Below are positions 51,767-62,269 of a stretch of 64,000 nucleotides of DNA, in pieces (positions within the stretch are counted from its first letter, which is position 1; every line of letters begins with the position of its first letter). The notes beneath the pieces are model-generated. The model had not been told where the DNA came from. It saw only the letters and a program-made list of their open reading frames with translations, and did not search any database. The DNA lies in the NCBI RefSeq assembly GCF_900115165.1, contig NZ_FOVP01000009.1, positions 62,001-126,000 on the forward strand. The letters are read 5' to 3'. Made by a program: the position numbers and the translations under genes. Source of the stretch: Roseovarius lutimaris. GTDB taxonomy: Bacteria > Pseudomonadota > Alphaproteobacteria > Rhodobacterales > Rhodobacteraceae.

Positions 51767-52669
51767 CTAGTTTCCGTCCTTGAAATTAAGGCCCATTTCC
51801 GAATAGCGCTCGGAGTCTTCAAGCCAGTTGGGACGCACCTTGACCTGAAGGAACAGGTGAATGCGCCGGTCGAGGAATTCTTCAAGCTCTTCGCGGGCAG
51901 CCTTGGAGACGGCTTTTATCGTCTCGCCGCGGTTGCCAAGGATGATCCCCTTGTGGCCGTCGCGCATCACATAGATGACCTGGTCGATCTTGGCCGAGCC
52001 ATCCTTGCGCTCTTCCCAGTTCTCGGTCTCGACGGTGAGTTGATAGGGCAGTTCCTGATGCAGGCGCAGCGTCAGCTTTTCGCGGGTGATCTCGGAGGCG
52101 ATCATCCGCATCGGCAGATCGGCGATCTGGTCTTCGGGGTAAAGCCAGGGGCCTTCGGGCATCTGCTCGGCCAGCCAGGCGCGCAAATGCTCGACACCGT
52201 GGCCTTTTTCGGCGGAAATCATGAAGGTTTCCACAAAGGGAAAGCGCGCGTTCATCTTTTGGGTCAGAGCCAGCAGAACCGGCGAATGCACCCGGTCGAT
52301 CTTGTTGATGGCAAGCGCCACCTTGCGCCCCTTGGCGATATCGCCGAGGCCCTCAAGGATGCGCTCGACACCTTCGGTGACGCCGCGATGCGCCTCGATC
52401 AGAAGCACGACAACATCGGCATCAGCCGCCCCGCCCCAGGCCGCCGCCACCATCGCGCGATCCAACCGGCGGCGCGGCTTGAACAGACCCGGCGTGTCGA
52501 CAAAGACCAGCTGGCTTTCGCCCTCCATCGCGACGCCGCGAATGCGCGCGCGGGTGGTTTGCACCTTATGTGTGACGATGCTGACCTTGGCCCCGACCAT
52601 GCGGTTCAGAAGCGTTGATTTGCCTGCATTGGGTTCGCCGATCAAGGCGATGAAACCGGCGCGGGTCAT
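51767..52669 (-). CDS. era: GTPase Era
   Basis: A 300-residue GTPase for 16S rRNA maturation and 30S assembly. G1 [13 protein letters not shown]3 DTPGLF and G4 NKIDRV are exact; the C-terminal KH domain ([26 protein letters not shown], read in parts) binds the 16S 3-prime end. The start overlaps the rnc stop (ATGA). The lepB-rnc-era order is the classic operon. Confidence 0.98.
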   Translation of the reverse strand: MTRAGFIALIGEPNAGKSTLLNRMVGAKVSIVTHKVQTTRARIRGVAMEGESQLVFVDTPGLFKPRRRLDRAMVAAAWGGAADADVVVLLIEAHRGVTEGVERILEGLGDIAKGRKVALAINKIDRVHSPVLLALTQKMNARFPFVETFMISAEKGHGVEHLRAWLAEQMPEGPWLYPEDQIADLPMRMIASEITREKLTLRLHQELPYQLTVETENWEERKDGSAKIDQVIYVMRDGHKGIILGNRGETIKAVSKAAREELEEFLDRRIHLFLQVKVRPNWLEDSERYSEMGLNFKDGN

Positions 52670-53352
52670 GTCTGTGTTTCCAATCTATCCAAAAGGGCGC
52701 GGGCCGCCGTCTGTTCGGCGTGGCGTTTTGATCCGGCGGTTGCACGGGCGGTTTCGCCGCTTTTCAGCCTTGCCTCGATCGTGAATTGCGGGGCGTGATC
52801 GGGCCCCGAGCGATCCGCTTCAACATAATCGGGCGGCGGCAGGCCACGCGCCTGCGCCCATTCCTGAAGTGCCGTCTTGGCGTCGCGTGCATCATCCTTG
52901 ACCGTGCCGACGCGCGCGCCCCAAAGCCGAAGCACCAGATCGCGCGCACCCTCGAACCCGCCGTCAAGGTAAACGGCGGCAATCACGGCCTCCATCGCGT
53001 CGCCCAGGAGCGCCTCTTTGCGCCGACCACCCGACATCATCTCGGAGCGGCCAAGCTTCAGGACCACCCCAAGATCGACCTCGCGGGCAACATCGGCGCA
53101 GGTTTCCTTGCGCACAAGCGCGTTGAAACGCGGTGCAAGCTGGCCCTCGGTGGCGCCCGGATCATGCGCCAGAAGTGCCTCGGCCATCACCAGGCCCAAC
53201 ACCCGGTCACCGAGAAATTCAAGCCGCTGATTATCATCGCGCGTCGGCGAGGACATCGAGGAATGTGTCAAGGCCCGCACCAGAAGCGCGGGCCTGGAAA
53301 ACTGATAGCCCAACCGCGCCTCTAGCGCTTTCATGTCGCCGGAAAGCTTCAA
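52666..53352 (-). CDS. rnc: ribonuclease III
   Basis: A 228-residue double-strand RNA endonuclease. The catalytic signature [18 protein letters not shown] is intact, followed by the second acidic cluster ([17 protein letters not shown]), and a C-terminal dsRNA-binding domain ([18 protein letters not shown], then [16 protein letters not shown]). It processes rRNA and regulatory RNAs. It overlaps lepB and era by four bases each. Confidence 0.98.
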   Translation of the reverse strand: MKLSGDMKALEARLGYQFSRPALLVRALTHSSMSSPTRDDNQRLEFLGDRVLGLVMAEALLAHDPGATEGQLAPRFNALVRKETCADVAREVDLGVVLKLGRSEMMSGGRRKEALLGDAMEAVIAAVYLDGGFEGARDLVLRLWGARVGTVKDDARDAKTALQEWAQARGLPPPDYVEADRSGPDHAPQFTIEARLKSGETARATAGSKRHAEQTAARALLDRLETQT

Positions 53353-54179
53353 TCGAGCCTCTTGAAAAAGCGGTCGCTGCGCCAGGTCCAGAACGCCAGC
53401 ATCGAGCGGCCCGCCGAGGAAAAGATCACCCGGTTGGCGCGACCGATTAGGTTCTCAAAGGGCACAAAGCCAACTCCGCCCACCGCCGCCGGAAAGCGCG
53501 AGTCGGTCGAATTGTCACGATTGTCGCCCATGAAAAAGTAATGCCCTTCGGGCACGCTGAAGACGCCGGTGTGATCGGCGCGCTGATCGCCGATATTGAT
53601 GATGCTATGCGAGCGCCCGTTCGGCAATGTCTCGATCTGGCGCGACTTGATGCAAGTGCCGCCCTCCCCCACAACGCCGTTCTCACAGCGCGGGCGAATG
53701 CCCATCGGGCCCTGGCGGCTGAACTCTTCGACAAAATCGGGTGCAGGCTCAAGCTTGACGGCGACATCGTTGATATGAAGCACGCCATCCTTCATCTGAA
53801 TGCGATCCCCGGGCAGGCCGATCACCCGCTTGATGAAATCGGTGCCATCGGTGGGTTGGCGGAACACGATGATATCGCCGCGCTCGGGCTCTGAGCCGAA
53901 AATGCGGGTGTTGTCACCATCCAGAAAACCGCAGATATCCTTTGCATCCACATCAAGCCCGGCAAAGCGGATCGACGGGCAGGACGCATAGGAATAGCCG
54001 TAGGCCATCTTGTTCACGAACAGGAAATCCCCGATCAAAAGCGTGTCTTTCATCGACCCGGACGGAATCCAGAACGGCTGAAAGAACAGGGTGCGGAACA
54101 GGCCCGCTATTACAAGCGCCCAGAATATCGTCTTGATCGTTTCGACGATGGAATTTCCTTTTTTGGCGTCAGGTGCCAT
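53349..54179 (-). CDS. lepB: signal peptidase I
   Basis: A 276-residue type I signal peptidase with one N-terminal membrane segment (about 14-32). The Ser/Lys dyad is S42 in [11 protein letters not shown] and K117 in [13 protein letters not shown]. The C-terminal box [17 protein letters not shown] is exact. It cleaves signal peptides of exported proteins, including several in this window. A block with three cysteines (SCPSIRF, DICGF) is an insertion often seen in alphaproteobacteria. It overlaps the rnc start. Confidence 0.97.
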   Translation of the reverse strand: MAPDAKKGNSIVETIKTIFWALVIAGLFRTLFFQPFWIPSGSMKDTLLIGDFLFVNKMAYGYSYASCPSIRFAGLDVDAKDICGFLDGDNTRIFGSEPERGDIIVFRQPTDGTDFIKRVIGLPGDRIQMKDGVLHINDVAVKLEPAPDFVEEFSRQGPMGIRPRCENGVVGEGGTCIKSRQIETLPNGRSHSIINIGDQRADHTGVFSVPEGHYFFMGDNRDNSTDSRFPAAVGGVGFVPFENLIGRANRVIFSSAGRSMLAFWTWRSDRFFKRLD

Positions 54180-54243
54180 CGGGTTTCTCCGAAATTAGCT
54201 GAATAAGCGGTCCCGCGCTACATGCGGTGCGCGCGGCGGGGTG

Positions 54244-54657
54244 TCAAGCCGGAGGGGCGGCAATCGGGTGGGCCTCGATCACCACAAAAGCCTGCGCCCA
54301 GGGGTGATCATCGGTCAGGGTCACATGGATGATCGCCGCGTGGCCGGGCGGTGTCATCTCGGCCAGACGCGCGGCGGCCCAGCCGGTGACCTGCATCACG
54401 GGCTGGCCGGTCTCAAGATTGCTGACGGCCATATCGCGCCAGGCGATGCCCATCCGCAGTCCGGTGCCAAGCGCCTTGGAACAGGCCTCTTTCGCGGCCC
54501 AGCGTTTGGCGTAGGTGCCCGCCACATCGGCGCGCCGTTCGGCCTTGGCCTGTTCGACAGGGGTAAAGACGCGATTGCGAAATCGGTCGCCAAAACGCTC
54601 AAGCGTGCGCGCGATCCGCTCGATATTGGCAAGATCGGTGCCGATGCCAAGGATCAT
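54244..54657 (-). CDS. acpS: holo-ACP synthase
   Basis: A 137-residue phosphopantetheinyl transferase. The N-terminus [15 protein letters not shown] contains the magnesium-binding Asp, and [16 protein letters not shown] the second metal ligand; both are exact. It activates acyl carrier protein. Its start overlaps the stop of a 15-codon micro-ORF (ATGA). It is followed 64 bases later by lepB. Confidence 0.96.
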   Translation of the reverse strand: MILGIGTDLANIERIARTLERFGDRFRNRVFTPVEQAKAERRADVAGTYAKRWAAKEACSKALGTGLRMGIAWRDMAVSNLETGQPVMQVTGWAAARLAEMTPPGHAAIIHVTLTDDHPWAQAFVVIEAHPIAAPPA

Positions 54658-54701
54658 TCGGCACCCACCGTTCGGATCAGCAGAAGATCATTGCCTGACA
54701 T
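54654..54701 (-). CDS. possible 15-codon micro-ORF upstream of acpS
   Basis: A short frame [15 protein letters not shown] starts at an ATG with AAGGGG six bases upstream and ends in a TGA overlapping the acpS ATG. It may be a translated leader that couples acpS translation, or a remnant. The only support is the good ribosome-binding site and overlap, so confidence is low. Confidence 0.3.
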   Translation of the reverse strand: MSGNDLLLIRTVGAE

Positions 54702-54753
54702 CACACACCCCTTTCACGCCGATCACGACATGGTCTTGCATCCAGCATAAAAA

Positions 54754-55506
54754 TCAGGCCTCGCGCGCCTCGTCCATCAAGCGGCGCATCTCGCCGATGG
54801 CCGGGCCGAGGCCGCGAAAGATCGCTTCGCCGATCATGAAATGCCCGATATTGAGTTCGGCCACCTCGGGAAAACCCGCGACCGGCTTTACCGTGTCATA
54901 GGTAAGGCCGTGCCCGGCATGCACCTCAAGGCCAAGCGAATGGGCGTAGGCCGACATCTCGCGCAGCGCGGCAAGCTCGGCGTCGCGCGCATCAAACCGG
55001 CCCTCGGCATGGGCATCGCAATAGGCCCCGGTATGCAGCTCGATCACCTGCGCGCCGATCCGGTGCGCGGCCTCGATCTGGCGTTTGTCGGCGGCGATGA
55101 AAATCGACACCCGGCTTCCGGCCTCGCGCAGCGGCGCGATGAAATGCGCCAGCCGGTTTTCCTCGCGCGCGACCTCAAGCCCGCCCTCGGTGGTGCGTTC
55201 TTCGCGCTTTTCGGGCACGATGCAGACCGCGTGCGGTTTGTGACGCAGGGCAATCGTCTGCATCTCGGGGGTCGCGGCCATCTCAAAGTTGAGCGGCACG
55301 CTCAGTCCCGCCATCAACCCGTCGATATCGGCGTCGGAAATATGGCGACGATCCTCGCGCAGATGCGCGGTTATGCCATCGGCGCCCGCCTCCTGGGCCA
55401 GCTTCGCGGCGCGCAGCGGGTCAGGATAGGCGCCGCCACGGGCATTGCGCACCGTCGCCACATGATCAATATTCACGCCAAGGCGCAGTTTCCCATCACA
55501 CGGCAT
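54754..55506 (-). CDS. pdxJ: pyridoxine 5-prime-phosphate synthase
   Basis: A 250-residue TIM-barrel enzyme that condenses 1-deoxyxylulose-5-phosphate with 3-amino-2-oxopropyl phosphate to pyridoxine 5-phosphate. [19 protein letters not shown] is the exact PdxJ start; [13 protein letters not shown] holds active-site residues. The C-terminal [15 protein letters not shown] and [16 protein letters not shown] are typical. PLP made here would serve ThrC and other enzymes. It lies between DUF2062 and acpS. Confidence 0.97.
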   Translation of the reverse strand: MPCDGKLRLGVNIDHVATVRNARGGAYPDPLRAAKLAQEAGADGITAHLREDRRHISDADIDGLMAGLSVPLNFEMAATPEMQTIALRHKPHAVCIVPEKREERTTEGGLEVAREENRLAHFIAPLREAGSRVSIFIAADKRQIEAAHRIGAQVIELHTGAYCDAHAEGRFDARDAELAALREMSAYAHSLGLEVHAGHGLTYDTVKPVAGFPEVAELNIGHFMIGEAIFRGLGPAIGEMRRLMDEAREA

Positions 55507-55544
55507 CGACTTTTCCTTTGTTGCAAACCGACTCGGGGTTGAAC

Positions 55545-56207
55545 CTAGTCCTGTTTTGGCTTGGCGTCAGCCTTGAGCGCCTTTTTTTCCTTCAGCGCCT
55601 CCCATTTCGCCTTGAGCGCCCCCTTGCGGCGGTTCTGATAGGCCTGAATCACCGGCAGGCAGAGGTAATAACAGACCAGCGCGGTGATGATGCCGGGAAC
55701 GATCCCGCCGATCATGTAGGGAAAAAAGACCTCGTCATAAAACACATGCAGGCTGTGCCAATCGGCCGCGCGGTCGGAAAACATCGCGACGAAATTGTTG
55801 CGCAGGTCATCGCCGGCATCCAGAAACTTGCCGCCCAGAGAGCGGCGCACTTCGTCCTCGCCGGGGCCGGTGCGCCCGAGAATGAAATGCCCGGTCTGCA
55901 AGGAGGCCACGCCAATCGGCACATAGGTCAACGGATTGCCAAAGAATGTCCCCAGAAGGGCCGCCGGGATACTGCCGCGCAGCACCCAGGCCAGAACCGC
56001 AGCGACCAGGAAATGCAGGCCATAAAACGGGGTGAACGTCGTGAAAACGCCGGCAAAAATCCCCCGCGCGATCCGGTGCGGCGGATCCGGAAGACGGTGC
56101 AGGCGGTGCTTGACATAGGTAAATGCCCGCGCCCAGCCCCCACGGGGCCACAGGAAGTCGGAAATGACCTTCCAGAATGGGCGTTTGTCACGGCGTTTGA
56201 AAACCAA
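55545..56207 (-). CDS. DUF2062 membrane protein
   Basis: A 220-residue protein. [24 protein letters not shown] followed by [24 protein letters not shown] is the DUF2062 signature. Two hydrophobic segments lie in the first half and another near 160-185. The C-terminus is Lys-rich. Function unknown; it is conserved between rel and pdxJ in alphaproteobacteria. It lies 11 bases after rel. Confidence 0.92.
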   Translation of the reverse strand: MVFKRRDKRPFWKVISDFLWPRGGWARAFTYVKHRLHRLPDPPHRIARGIFAGVFTTFTPFYGLHFLVAAVLAWVLRGSIPAALLGTFFGNPLTYVPIGVASLQTGHFILGRTGPGEDEVRRSLGGKFLDAGDDLRNNFVAMFSDRAADWHSLHVFYDEVFFPYMIGGIVPGIITALVCYYLCLPVIQAYQNRRKGALKAKWEALKEKKALKADAKPKQD

Positions 56208-56218
56208 CAGTCGGGCTC

Positions 56219-58360
56219 CTAGGGTTCATGGCTTTGCATAGCCCCGGACCGGGACGGATCACGATAGCGTTCAACAGCGGCAACGTCGGTTTCAGCATCG
56301 AGCGCGGACAGCACACCATGCAGATGTTCAGCGTCGCGCAATTCCACATCTATAAGCAATCGGTAAAAATCTGGTTTCCGGTCAACAAAGATCAAGTCCG
56401 AGATATTGGCCTTCTGCTCTCCGATCAAGGTGCAAATCCGCCCCATCACGCCCGCATCGTTGCCAATCGTGACATCAAGCGTCACCGCATAAACCGCAGG
56501 GTGAGTTCCGTTGTGCCAATGCAAGTCTAACCAGCGCTGCGGTTGATCGTCATAGGCGGTCAGGGTTTCGCAATCGATCGCGTGAATGACCACGCCGCGC
56601 CCGCGATAGGTGATACCGACGATGCGCTCGCCCGGCAGCGGCTGGCAACAGCGCGCACGCTCAAAACTCTGATCCGCCTCAAGGCCGATCACCGCAAGAT
56701 CGCGCGTCACCTCGTTGCCCGCATCGGGCACCAGATCGGGGTAGACCGCGTTCAGCACCTGATGCGCGGTCAACTCGGCACTGCCAAGGCGGGCGCGCAC
56801 CTCTTCGGCGTCTCGCAGGCGCAGCGTGCGCGCCGCCGCCTCAAGCGCCTTGTCGGTGGCCTTTTTGCCGACATGCTCGAAGGCCGAGCGCGCCAGTTCG
56901 CGGCCCAGCTTGATATAGCGGTCACGATCCAGCTCGCGCAGGGCGCGGCGAATGGCGGCGCGGGCCTTGCCGGTGGTGGCGATATCAAGCCATGTCGCCT
57001 GCGGTGTCTGGCCCTCGGCGGTGATCACCTCGACCGATTGGCCGTTCTTGATCCGGGTCCAGAGCGGCACCCGCATGCCGTCGATCTTGGCGCCAACGCA
57101 AACATGCCCGATCCGGGTGTGAATGGCATAGGCGAAATCAATCGGCGTCGCGCCGCGCGGCAGCTTGATCACATCGCCCTTGGGCGTGAAACAGAACACC
57201 TGATCGGCGTACATCTCAAGCTTGACCGCCTCCATGAATTCGGTGTGGTCTTCTTCGGCGTCAAACTGTTCGGTGACGGATGAAATCCAGCGCGCGGGAT
57301 CGACCGCAAAGGGGTTTTCGCTGCGCACCCCGTCGCGATAGGACCAATGCGCCGCGACCCCGGTTTCGGCCACGTCATGCATCTGGCGGGTTCTGATCTG
57401 AACCTCGACGCGCTTGCCATCGCGGCCCGAAACGGTGGTATGGATCGAACGATAGCCGTTCGATTTCGGCTGGCTGATGTAATCCTTGAAGCGCCCCGGC
57501 ACCGCGCGCCAGCGTTGGTGGATCGCCCCCAGAACCGCGTAACAGTCGTTTTCGCTCTGGGTCACGACGCGAAACCCGTAAATGTCAGAGAGCCGCGAAA
57601 AGCCCATTTCCTTTTCCTGCATCTTGCGCCAGATCGAATGGGGTTTCTTCGCGCGGCCAAACACATCGGCGGTGATCCCGGCCTTGTCCAGCTCGTGACA
57701 CATGTCGTTGGTGATCCGCTCGATCACATCGCCGGATTCCTTTTGCAGGGTGATAAAGCGGCGGATGATGCTTGCGCGGGCCTCCGGGTTGAGAACGCGA
57801 AACGCCAGATCCTCAAGTTCTTCGCGCATCCACTGCATGCCCATGCGACCGGCCAGCGGCGCAAAGATATCCATGGTTTCGCGGGCCTTCTGGGCCTGCT
57901 TGTCAGGGCGCATCGCCTTGATCGTGCGCATGTTGTGAAGCCGGTCCGCCAGCTTGACCAGAATGACCCGCAGGTCCTTGGACATCGCCATAAACAGCTT
58001 GCGAAAATTTTCGGCCTGTTTGGTCTCGGAGCTGCTGAGTTGCAGATTGGTCAGCTTGGTGACCCCATCGACAAGATCGGCCACCTCGCGCCCGAACTTT
58101 TGCTCGACGGTCTGATAGGAGGCCTTGGTATCCTCGATCGTGTCATGCAACAGCGCGGTGATGATGGTGGCATCATCCAGCCGTTGTTCGGTCAGGATGG
58201 CGGCGACGGCAACGGGATGGGTGAAATACGGCTCACCCGAGTGGCGAAACTGCCCCTCATGCATCGCGCGGCCATAATCATAGGCCGCGCGAATCAGCGC
58301 CTCGTTGGTCTTTGGGTTATAATGCCGAACAAGCGTGATCAGGTCGTCAACGGCGATCAT
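56219..58360 (-). CDS. rel: bifunctional (p)ppGpp synthase/hydrolase
   Basis: A 713-residue RelA/SpoT homolog, the single long Rsh enzyme usual in alphaproteobacteria. The N-terminal HD hydrolase has H48 and H72-D73 with E76-D77 (LLHDTIEDT). The synthetase domain (YGFRVVTQSENDCYAVLG, then PKSNGYRSIHTTV), a TGS domain (CFTPKGDVIKLPRGATPIDFAYAIHT, read in parts) and a C-terminal ACT domain follow. It sets the stringent response. It lies downstream of rpoZ, the same order as spoT in E. coli. Confidence 0.97.
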   Translation of the reverse strand: MIAVDDLITLVRHYNPKTNEALIRAAYDYGRAMHEGQFRHSGEPYFTHPVAVAAILTEQRLDDATIITALLHDTIEDTKASYQTVEQKFGREVADLVDGVTKLTNLQLSSSETKQAENFRKLFMAMSKDLRVILVKLADRLHNMRTIKAMRPDKQAQKARETMDIFAPLAGRMGMQWMREELEDLAFRVLNPEARASIIRRFITLQKESGDVIERITNDMCHELDKAGITADVFGRAKKPHSIWRKMQEKEMGFSRLSDIYGFRVVTQSENDCYAVLGAIHQRWRAVPGRFKDYISQPKSNGYRSIHTTVSGRDGKRVEVQIRTRQMHDVAETGVAAHWSYRDGVRSENPFAVDPARWISSVTEQFDAEEDHTEFMEAVKLEMYADQVFCFTPKGDVIKLPRGATPIDFAYAIHTRIGHVCVGAKIDGMRVPLWTRIKNGQSVEVITAEGQTPQATWLDIATTGKARAAIRRALRELDRDRYIKLGRELARSAFEHVGKKATDKALEAAARTLRLRDAEEVRARLGSAELTAHQVLNAVYPDLVPDAGNEVTRDLAVIGLEADQSFERARCCQPLPGERIVGITYRGRGVVIHAIDCETLTAYDDQPQRWLDLHWHNGTHPAVYAVTLDVTIGNDAGVMGRICTLIGEQKANISDLIFVDRKPDFYRLLIDVELRDAEHLHGVLSALDAETDVAAVERYRDPSRSGAMQSHEP

Positions 58361-58390
58361 CTGATCTGCGCCTCTGGGTGGGGGTAAGGC

Positions 58391-58744
58391 TTAGCCTTGA
58401 CCCTGTGCTTCCATCAGTGCCCGCAGAAGTTTTTCTTCGGACATGTCATCGGTCTCGGGCTTGTCGGCCTCGCCCCCCATCAACAGAGCCATCGAATCAT
58501 CTTCGGGCTCGTCAACTTCGATCTGGCTCTGGTTCGATTCGATGAGACGCTCGCGCAGATCATCCGCAGACTGGGTTTCTTCGGCGATCTCGCGCAGGGC
58601 CACAACCGGGTTCTTGTCGTTGTCACGATCCACGGTCAGCGACGCGCCGGATGCAATTTCACGCGCGCGGTGTGCGGCAAGCATCACCAGATCAAACCGG
58701 TTTGGAACCTTATCAACGCAATCTTCTGTGGTAACGCGGGCCAT
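58391..58744 (-). CDS. rpoZ: RNA polymerase omega subunit
   Basis: A 117-residue omega subunit. [34 protein letters not shown] (read in parts) is the exact family start, with [14 protein letters not shown] downstream. The C-terminal 50 residues are acidic, as in other alphaproteobacteria. It helps RNA polymerase assembly and ppGpp response, which suits its place before rel. Confidence 0.97.
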   Translation of the reverse strand: MARVTTEDCVDKVPNRFDLVMLAAHRAREIASGASLTVDRDNDKNPVVALREIAEETQSADDLRERLIESNQSQIEVDEPEDDSMALLMGGEADKPETDDMSEEKLLRALMEAQGQG

Positions 58745-58822
58745 TTGACCTCCGAGAAATAGGGGCAGGTTTGCAAGAAGCCCTGTATTTAGGCTGTCAA
58801 TACAGGATTTACAAGCAGAGAA

Positions 58823-59395
58823 TCAGAGCAATACAACCGCATCTTTCTCTGCTTGCGGCAGCGCATCCACCATCTCCTGCACCGATTTGCCCAGGACCGG
58901 ATGCACCCAGCCCGGCGCCACCTCTGCCAGGGGCACCAGCACAAAGGCGCGGTCCTGCACCCTGGGATGGGGCAGGAGAAGCTGATCGGGCGCGCGGCTG
59001 GTCTGCACATCCGGGGCCAGATTGCGCCAGGCGTTGAAGGTCGCGGCATCCGGCACCACCGTGTTACCGACCGCGATCAGGTCAAGATCAAGCGTGCGCT
59101 GCCCCCAGCGCCGCAGCCTCTCTCGCCCGAAGGCCGCCTCGACACGGTGCAAAAGTGCCAGAAGTTCCTGCGCAGTTCCGCCGAACCCAAGCACAGCCGC
59201 GCCATTCACATAGTCCGGCCCTGCCCCGGCGGGAAAACACGGCGTGCGGTAGAACCCGCTTGACGCCACGACATCTGCGCCCTCATGTCGCAGCATCTCA
59301 AGGGCCGCAGAGAGCGTTTTTGCAGGCCCACCCAAGGCAGATGGCATATTTCCACCTATTGCAATCAAGCATTGTTGATTGAATGTCATCGACAT
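58823..59395 (-). CDS. folK: 2-amino-4-hydroxy-6-hydroxymethyldihydropteridine pyrophosphokinase
   Basis: A 190-residue HPPK of folate synthesis. CLIAIGGNMPSALGGP, RWGQRTLDLDLIAVG and LPHPRVQDRAFVLVPLAEVAPGW are its three signatures. It transfers pyrophosphate from ATP to the pterin. The N-terminus has a short extra stretch (MSMTFNQQ). It lies upstream of rpoZ on the same strand with a 78-base gap. Confidence 0.95.
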   Translation of the reverse strand: MSMTFNQQCLIAIGGNMPSALGGPAKTLSAALEMLRHEGADVVASSGFYRTPCFPAGAGPDYVNGAAVLGFGGTAQELLALLHRVEAAFGRERLRRWGQRTLDLDLIAVGNTVVPDAATFNAWRNLAPDVQTSRAPDQLLLPHPRVQDRAFVLVPLAEVAPGWVHPVLGKSVQEMVDALPQAEKDAVVLL

Positions 59396-59530
59396 CCTAT
59401 CCTTTCGATATGGTTCACGCTCTTGCGTGTCGTGTTTATGATCCCTAATTGATTTCTCTGCGTCTGTCTTGCCTCACCACTCACACACCATATCCCAGGC
59501 GGGACAGTTTACTTCGGAAGGACATTTGAA

Positions 59531-60103
59531 ATGTTTTATAAGGATGAACGACTGGCTTTGTTCATCGATGGCTCGAACCTTTATGCTGCCGGCAAGGCGC
59601 TTGGGTTTGATATCGACTACAAGCTGTTGCGTACCGAGTTCATGCGTCGCGGTAAATTGCTGCGCGCATTTTATTATACCGCTTTGCTCGAGAACGACGA
59701 GTATTCGCCGATCCGCCCTCTGGTGGACTGGCTGCATTACAACGGGTTTTCCATGGTCACCAAACCGGCCAAGGAATACACCGACAGCCAGGGCCGCCGT
59801 AAGGTCAAGGGCAACATGGATATCGAGCTGACGGTGGATGCAATGGAACTTGCACCCTATGTCGATCATATCGTGCTGTTCTCGGGCGACGGCGATTTCC
59901 GGCCTCTGGTGGAAAGCCTGCAACGGCGGGGCGTGCGTGTTTCGGTGGTGTCGACCATCCGAAGCCAGCCGCCGATGATCTCTGATGAATTGCGCCGTCA
60001 GGCCGACAATTTCATCGAGTTGCAGGATCTCAAGGATGTCATCGGTCGCCCGCCGCGGGATGTCAGCCACGAACGCGAGCCGGTCTACGAAAATCAAGAT
60101 TGA
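59531..60103 (+). CDS. NYN-domain protein (LabA/DUF88 family)
   Basis: A 190-residue protein with a PIN-like NYN fold. The putative metal-binding acidic residues are D13 in LALFIDGSNLY, D97 in GNMDIELTVDAM, and D120/D122 in FSGDGDFRPLVESL. LabA-type proteins are presumed RNases or nucleic-acid binders; a specific target is not known. The gene follows folK divergently and has GGAAGGA upstream. No toxin-antitoxin partner is adjacent, so a general RNA-processing role is more likely. Confidence 0.9.
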   Translation: MFYKDERLALFIDGSNLYAAGKALGFDIDYKLLRTEFMRRGKLLRAFYYTALLENDEYSPIRPLVDWLHYNGFSMVTKPAKEYTDSQGRRKVKGNMDIELTVDAMELAPYVDHIVLFSGDGDFRPLVESLQRRGVRVSVVSTIRSQPPMISDELRRQADNFIELQDLKDVIGRPPRDVSHEREPVYENQD

Positions 60104-60148
60104 ACCAATCCTGAGCCGCACCAAAGATGACGCCGAGGGCCGCCGCCG

Positions 60149-60601
60149 ATGATGGGGGCGGACTTGGGCGTTTTCGCGCAACTGGGCGGGTTGTTTCTGG
60201 CGGCCTTAGGGGCCGCCACAGTTTTTCCGTTTCAATCCGAATTCGTCTTTGTCGGCCTGCAACTCGGCGGCACGGCGCCGCTTATGTGGCTGATCATCGT
60301 GGCCAGCATTGGCAACACGCTTGGGGCGGTGGTCAATTACGTGCTCGGGATCTGGATCGAGACGTTTCGCAACCGACGCTGGTTCCCGGTAAGCACCGGC
60401 CAAATGGCCCGCGCCGAGGGTTGGTATGCCCGGTGGGGCGTCTGGACGCTGTTGCTGAGCTGGGCCCCGTTTGGCGATGCCTTCACGGTGATCGCGGGGG
60501 TGATGCGCGCACCGCCCTGGCTTTTCCTGGTTCTGGTCACCGTCGCCAAGACCGGGCGCTATATCGTGCTGGCGTGGCTGACGGCCCAAGCGGCGGCCTG
60601 A
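60149..60601 (+). CDS. YqaA family (DedA/SNARE-associated-like) membrane protein
   Basis: A 150-residue protein with four hydrophobic segments. AATVFPFQSEFVFVGLQLGG and ASIGNTLGAVVNYVLGIWIE are typical of the small YqaA group of the DedA/VTT superfamily; LSWAPFGDAFTVIAGVMRAP is the second conserved block. The function is not known; DedA relatives affect membrane lipid distribution. The start at 60149 or the next ATG three bases on are equally possible. It lies 67 bases before ispH. Confidence 0.87.
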   Translation: MMGADLGVFAQLGGLFLAALGAATVFPFQSEFVFVGLQLGGTAPLMWLIIVASIGNTLGAVVNYVLGIWIETFRNRRWFPVSTGQMARAEGWYARWGVWTLLLSWAPFGDAFTVIAGVMRAPPWLFLVLVTVAKTGRYIVLAWLTAQAAA

Positions 60602-60667
60602 TTGCGCCCATCACCACTGGACGTCGCGCACCACAAGCCTTACCTCTGGCCGCGACAGGAGGTGTGC

Positions 60668-61618
60668 ATGACAAAACCAGCCCTTACCCTTTATCTCGCC
60701 GCCCCGCGCGGATTTTGCGCCGGTGTGGATCGCGCCATCAAGATCGTCGAAATGGCGCTTGGGAAATGGGGCGCGCCGGTCTATGTGCGCCATGAGATCG
60801 TGCACAACAAATACGTGGTCGACGATCTGCGCGCCAAGGGCGCGGTGTTTGTCGAAGAACTTGACGATTGCCCCGATGACCGCCCGGTGATCTTTTCCGC
60901 CCATGGCGTGCCAAAATCCGTGCCTGCCGAAGCCGGCGCACGCCAGATGCTTTTCGTCGATGCCACCTGTCCGCTGGTCAGCAAGGTCCATGTCGAGGCC
61001 GAACGCCACGCCGAGGCCGGGTTGCAGATCATCATGATCGGCCACGCGGGCCACCCCGAAACCGTCGGCACCATGGGCCAGTTGCCCGATGGTGAGGTCC
61101 TGCTTGTCGAAACCCCCGCCGATGTGCCCGGCCTTGCGGTGCGCGATCCACAAAAGCTTGCCTTTGTGACCCAGACCACCCTGTCGGTGGATGACACCGC
61201 CGATATCGTCGCCGCCCTTCAGGCGCAGTTCCCCGCCATCAGGGGACCGCACAAGGAAGACATCTGTTACGCCACCACCAACCGCCAGGAGGCGGTCAAG
61301 GCGATGGCGAAACAGGCCGAGGCGATGCTTGTCGTCGGCGCGCCGAACTCGTCGAACTCGCGCCGTCTTGTCGAGGTCGGGGCGCGGGCGGGCTGTGGCT
61401 ATGCCCAGCTCGTGCAGCGCGCAACCGATATCGACTGGCGCGCGATTGAGGGCATCAAGAGCATCGGCATCACCGCCGGGGCCTCGGCCCCCGAGGTGCT
61501 CGTGAACGAGGTGATCGCGGCGCTTCAGGACCGCTATGACGTGACCATCAAAGAGGTTGAAACCGCCACCGAAAACGTCGAATTCAAGGTCCCCCGCGTG
61601 CTGCGCACCCCGGCCTGA
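60668..61618 (+). CDS. ispH: 4-hydroxy-3-methylbut-2-enyl diphosphate reductase
   Basis: A 316-residue iron-sulfur enzyme of the non-mevalonate isoprenoid pathway. The three cluster-binding cysteines are C17 ([11 protein letters not shown]), C101 ([11 protein letters not shown]) and C200 ([11 protein letters not shown]). HGVPKSV and [13 protein letters not shown] hold substrate-binding histidines. It makes IPP and DMAPP, precursors also used by the ctaB farnesyl donor route. I chose the ATG at 60668 with AGGAGG upstream. Confidence 0.97.
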   Translation: MTKPALTLYLAAPRGFCAGVDRAIKIVEMALGKWGAPVYVRHEIVHNKYVVDDLRAKGAVFVEELDDCPDDRPVIFSAHGVPKSVPAEAGARQMLFVDATCPLVSKVHVEAERHAEAGLQIIMIGHAGHPETVGTMGQLPDGEVLLVETPADVPGLAVRDPQKLAFVTQTTLSVDDTADIVAALQAQFPAIRGPHKEDICYATTNRQEAVKAMAKQAEAMLVVGAPNSSNSRRLVEVGARAGCGYAQLVQRATDIDWRAIEGIKSIGITAGASAPEVLVNEVIAALQDRYDVTIKEVETATENVEFKVPRVLRTPA

Positions 61619-61975
61619 GGCGGCGCAACAGCCCCTGCGCCAAGGTTGCCTACCCCAGACGTTGCGGACACGTGCGAAGCCGCGCGGGGGTGTCGAATGC
61701 GTTTCAAACCAGACCTGCTCTGCGGCATGCCCAAAGGTCGGTGGCGCGGGACTTTCCGGCCTTTTGCTTGAGCAGCTCTTGCTGACGCAGCATCCCTTCG
61801 CGGGCGCAGCACGCTCTCCGCCGCCTAGCAGCCAAGATTGTTAGAGCGGCCATTCAACGCGGCTTGATGACATCAAATCCAAACATCATTTTCGCTGCAC
61901 AGTGTAAGAACTATCGAGACACGGACAGCGCGCCATTTCGCTGCGACGGCGCCAATTGCTGCTTGGGGTCAACGA
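61619..61975. other. intergenic region next to a scarred locus
   Basis: I see no supported gene in these 357 bases. Open frames exist on both strands but have no recognisable motif or ribosome-binding site. Together with the truncated gene and the IS remnant just beyond, this looks like a decayed insertion point. Confidence 0.5.
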
Positions 61976-62257
61976 TTAGAACATCCCGTTATCGTTCGCG
62001 CTTTGATCCGGTAGGACTTGCAGCACATCCCAGTGTTCAACGACTTTACCTGCGTCATCCAGGCGGAAAATATCAATCCCGGCGTATTCAAGACCGTCAG
62101 GCCATATCTGATGGCAATGCAGGACAACGAACTTTCCTTCCGCGATTGCGCGCTTAACTTCAACGCGTTTGCCGGGATACTCTTCGGCCATCTTCTCAAA
62201 GTACGCGACGAACGCCGCCTTACCGTCACCCACATGCGGGTTGTGCTGGATGTATAC
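61976..62257 (-). pseudogene. SnoaL-like protein, N-terminus lost
   Basis: The reading frame ends at 61976 and carries the C-terminal about 93 residues of a SnoaL-like polyketide-cyclase-fold protein ([48 protein letters not shown], ending SANDNGMF). Homologs have about 40 more residues before YIQHNP. Here the match starts abruptly at about 62257, directly at the end of the IS remnant, and an in-frame stop lies just upstream. A GTG at 62233 could still start a short product, but the gene is best regarded as truncated. Confidence 0.8.
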
Positions 62258-62269
62258 CTGAGACGGACT

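Noticed and set aside
59531..60103. NYN-domain gene as a toxin or defence nuclease
   Set aside because: No antitoxin, defence gene or mobile element is adjacent, and the neighbours are housekeeping genes; a general LabA-type role is more likely.
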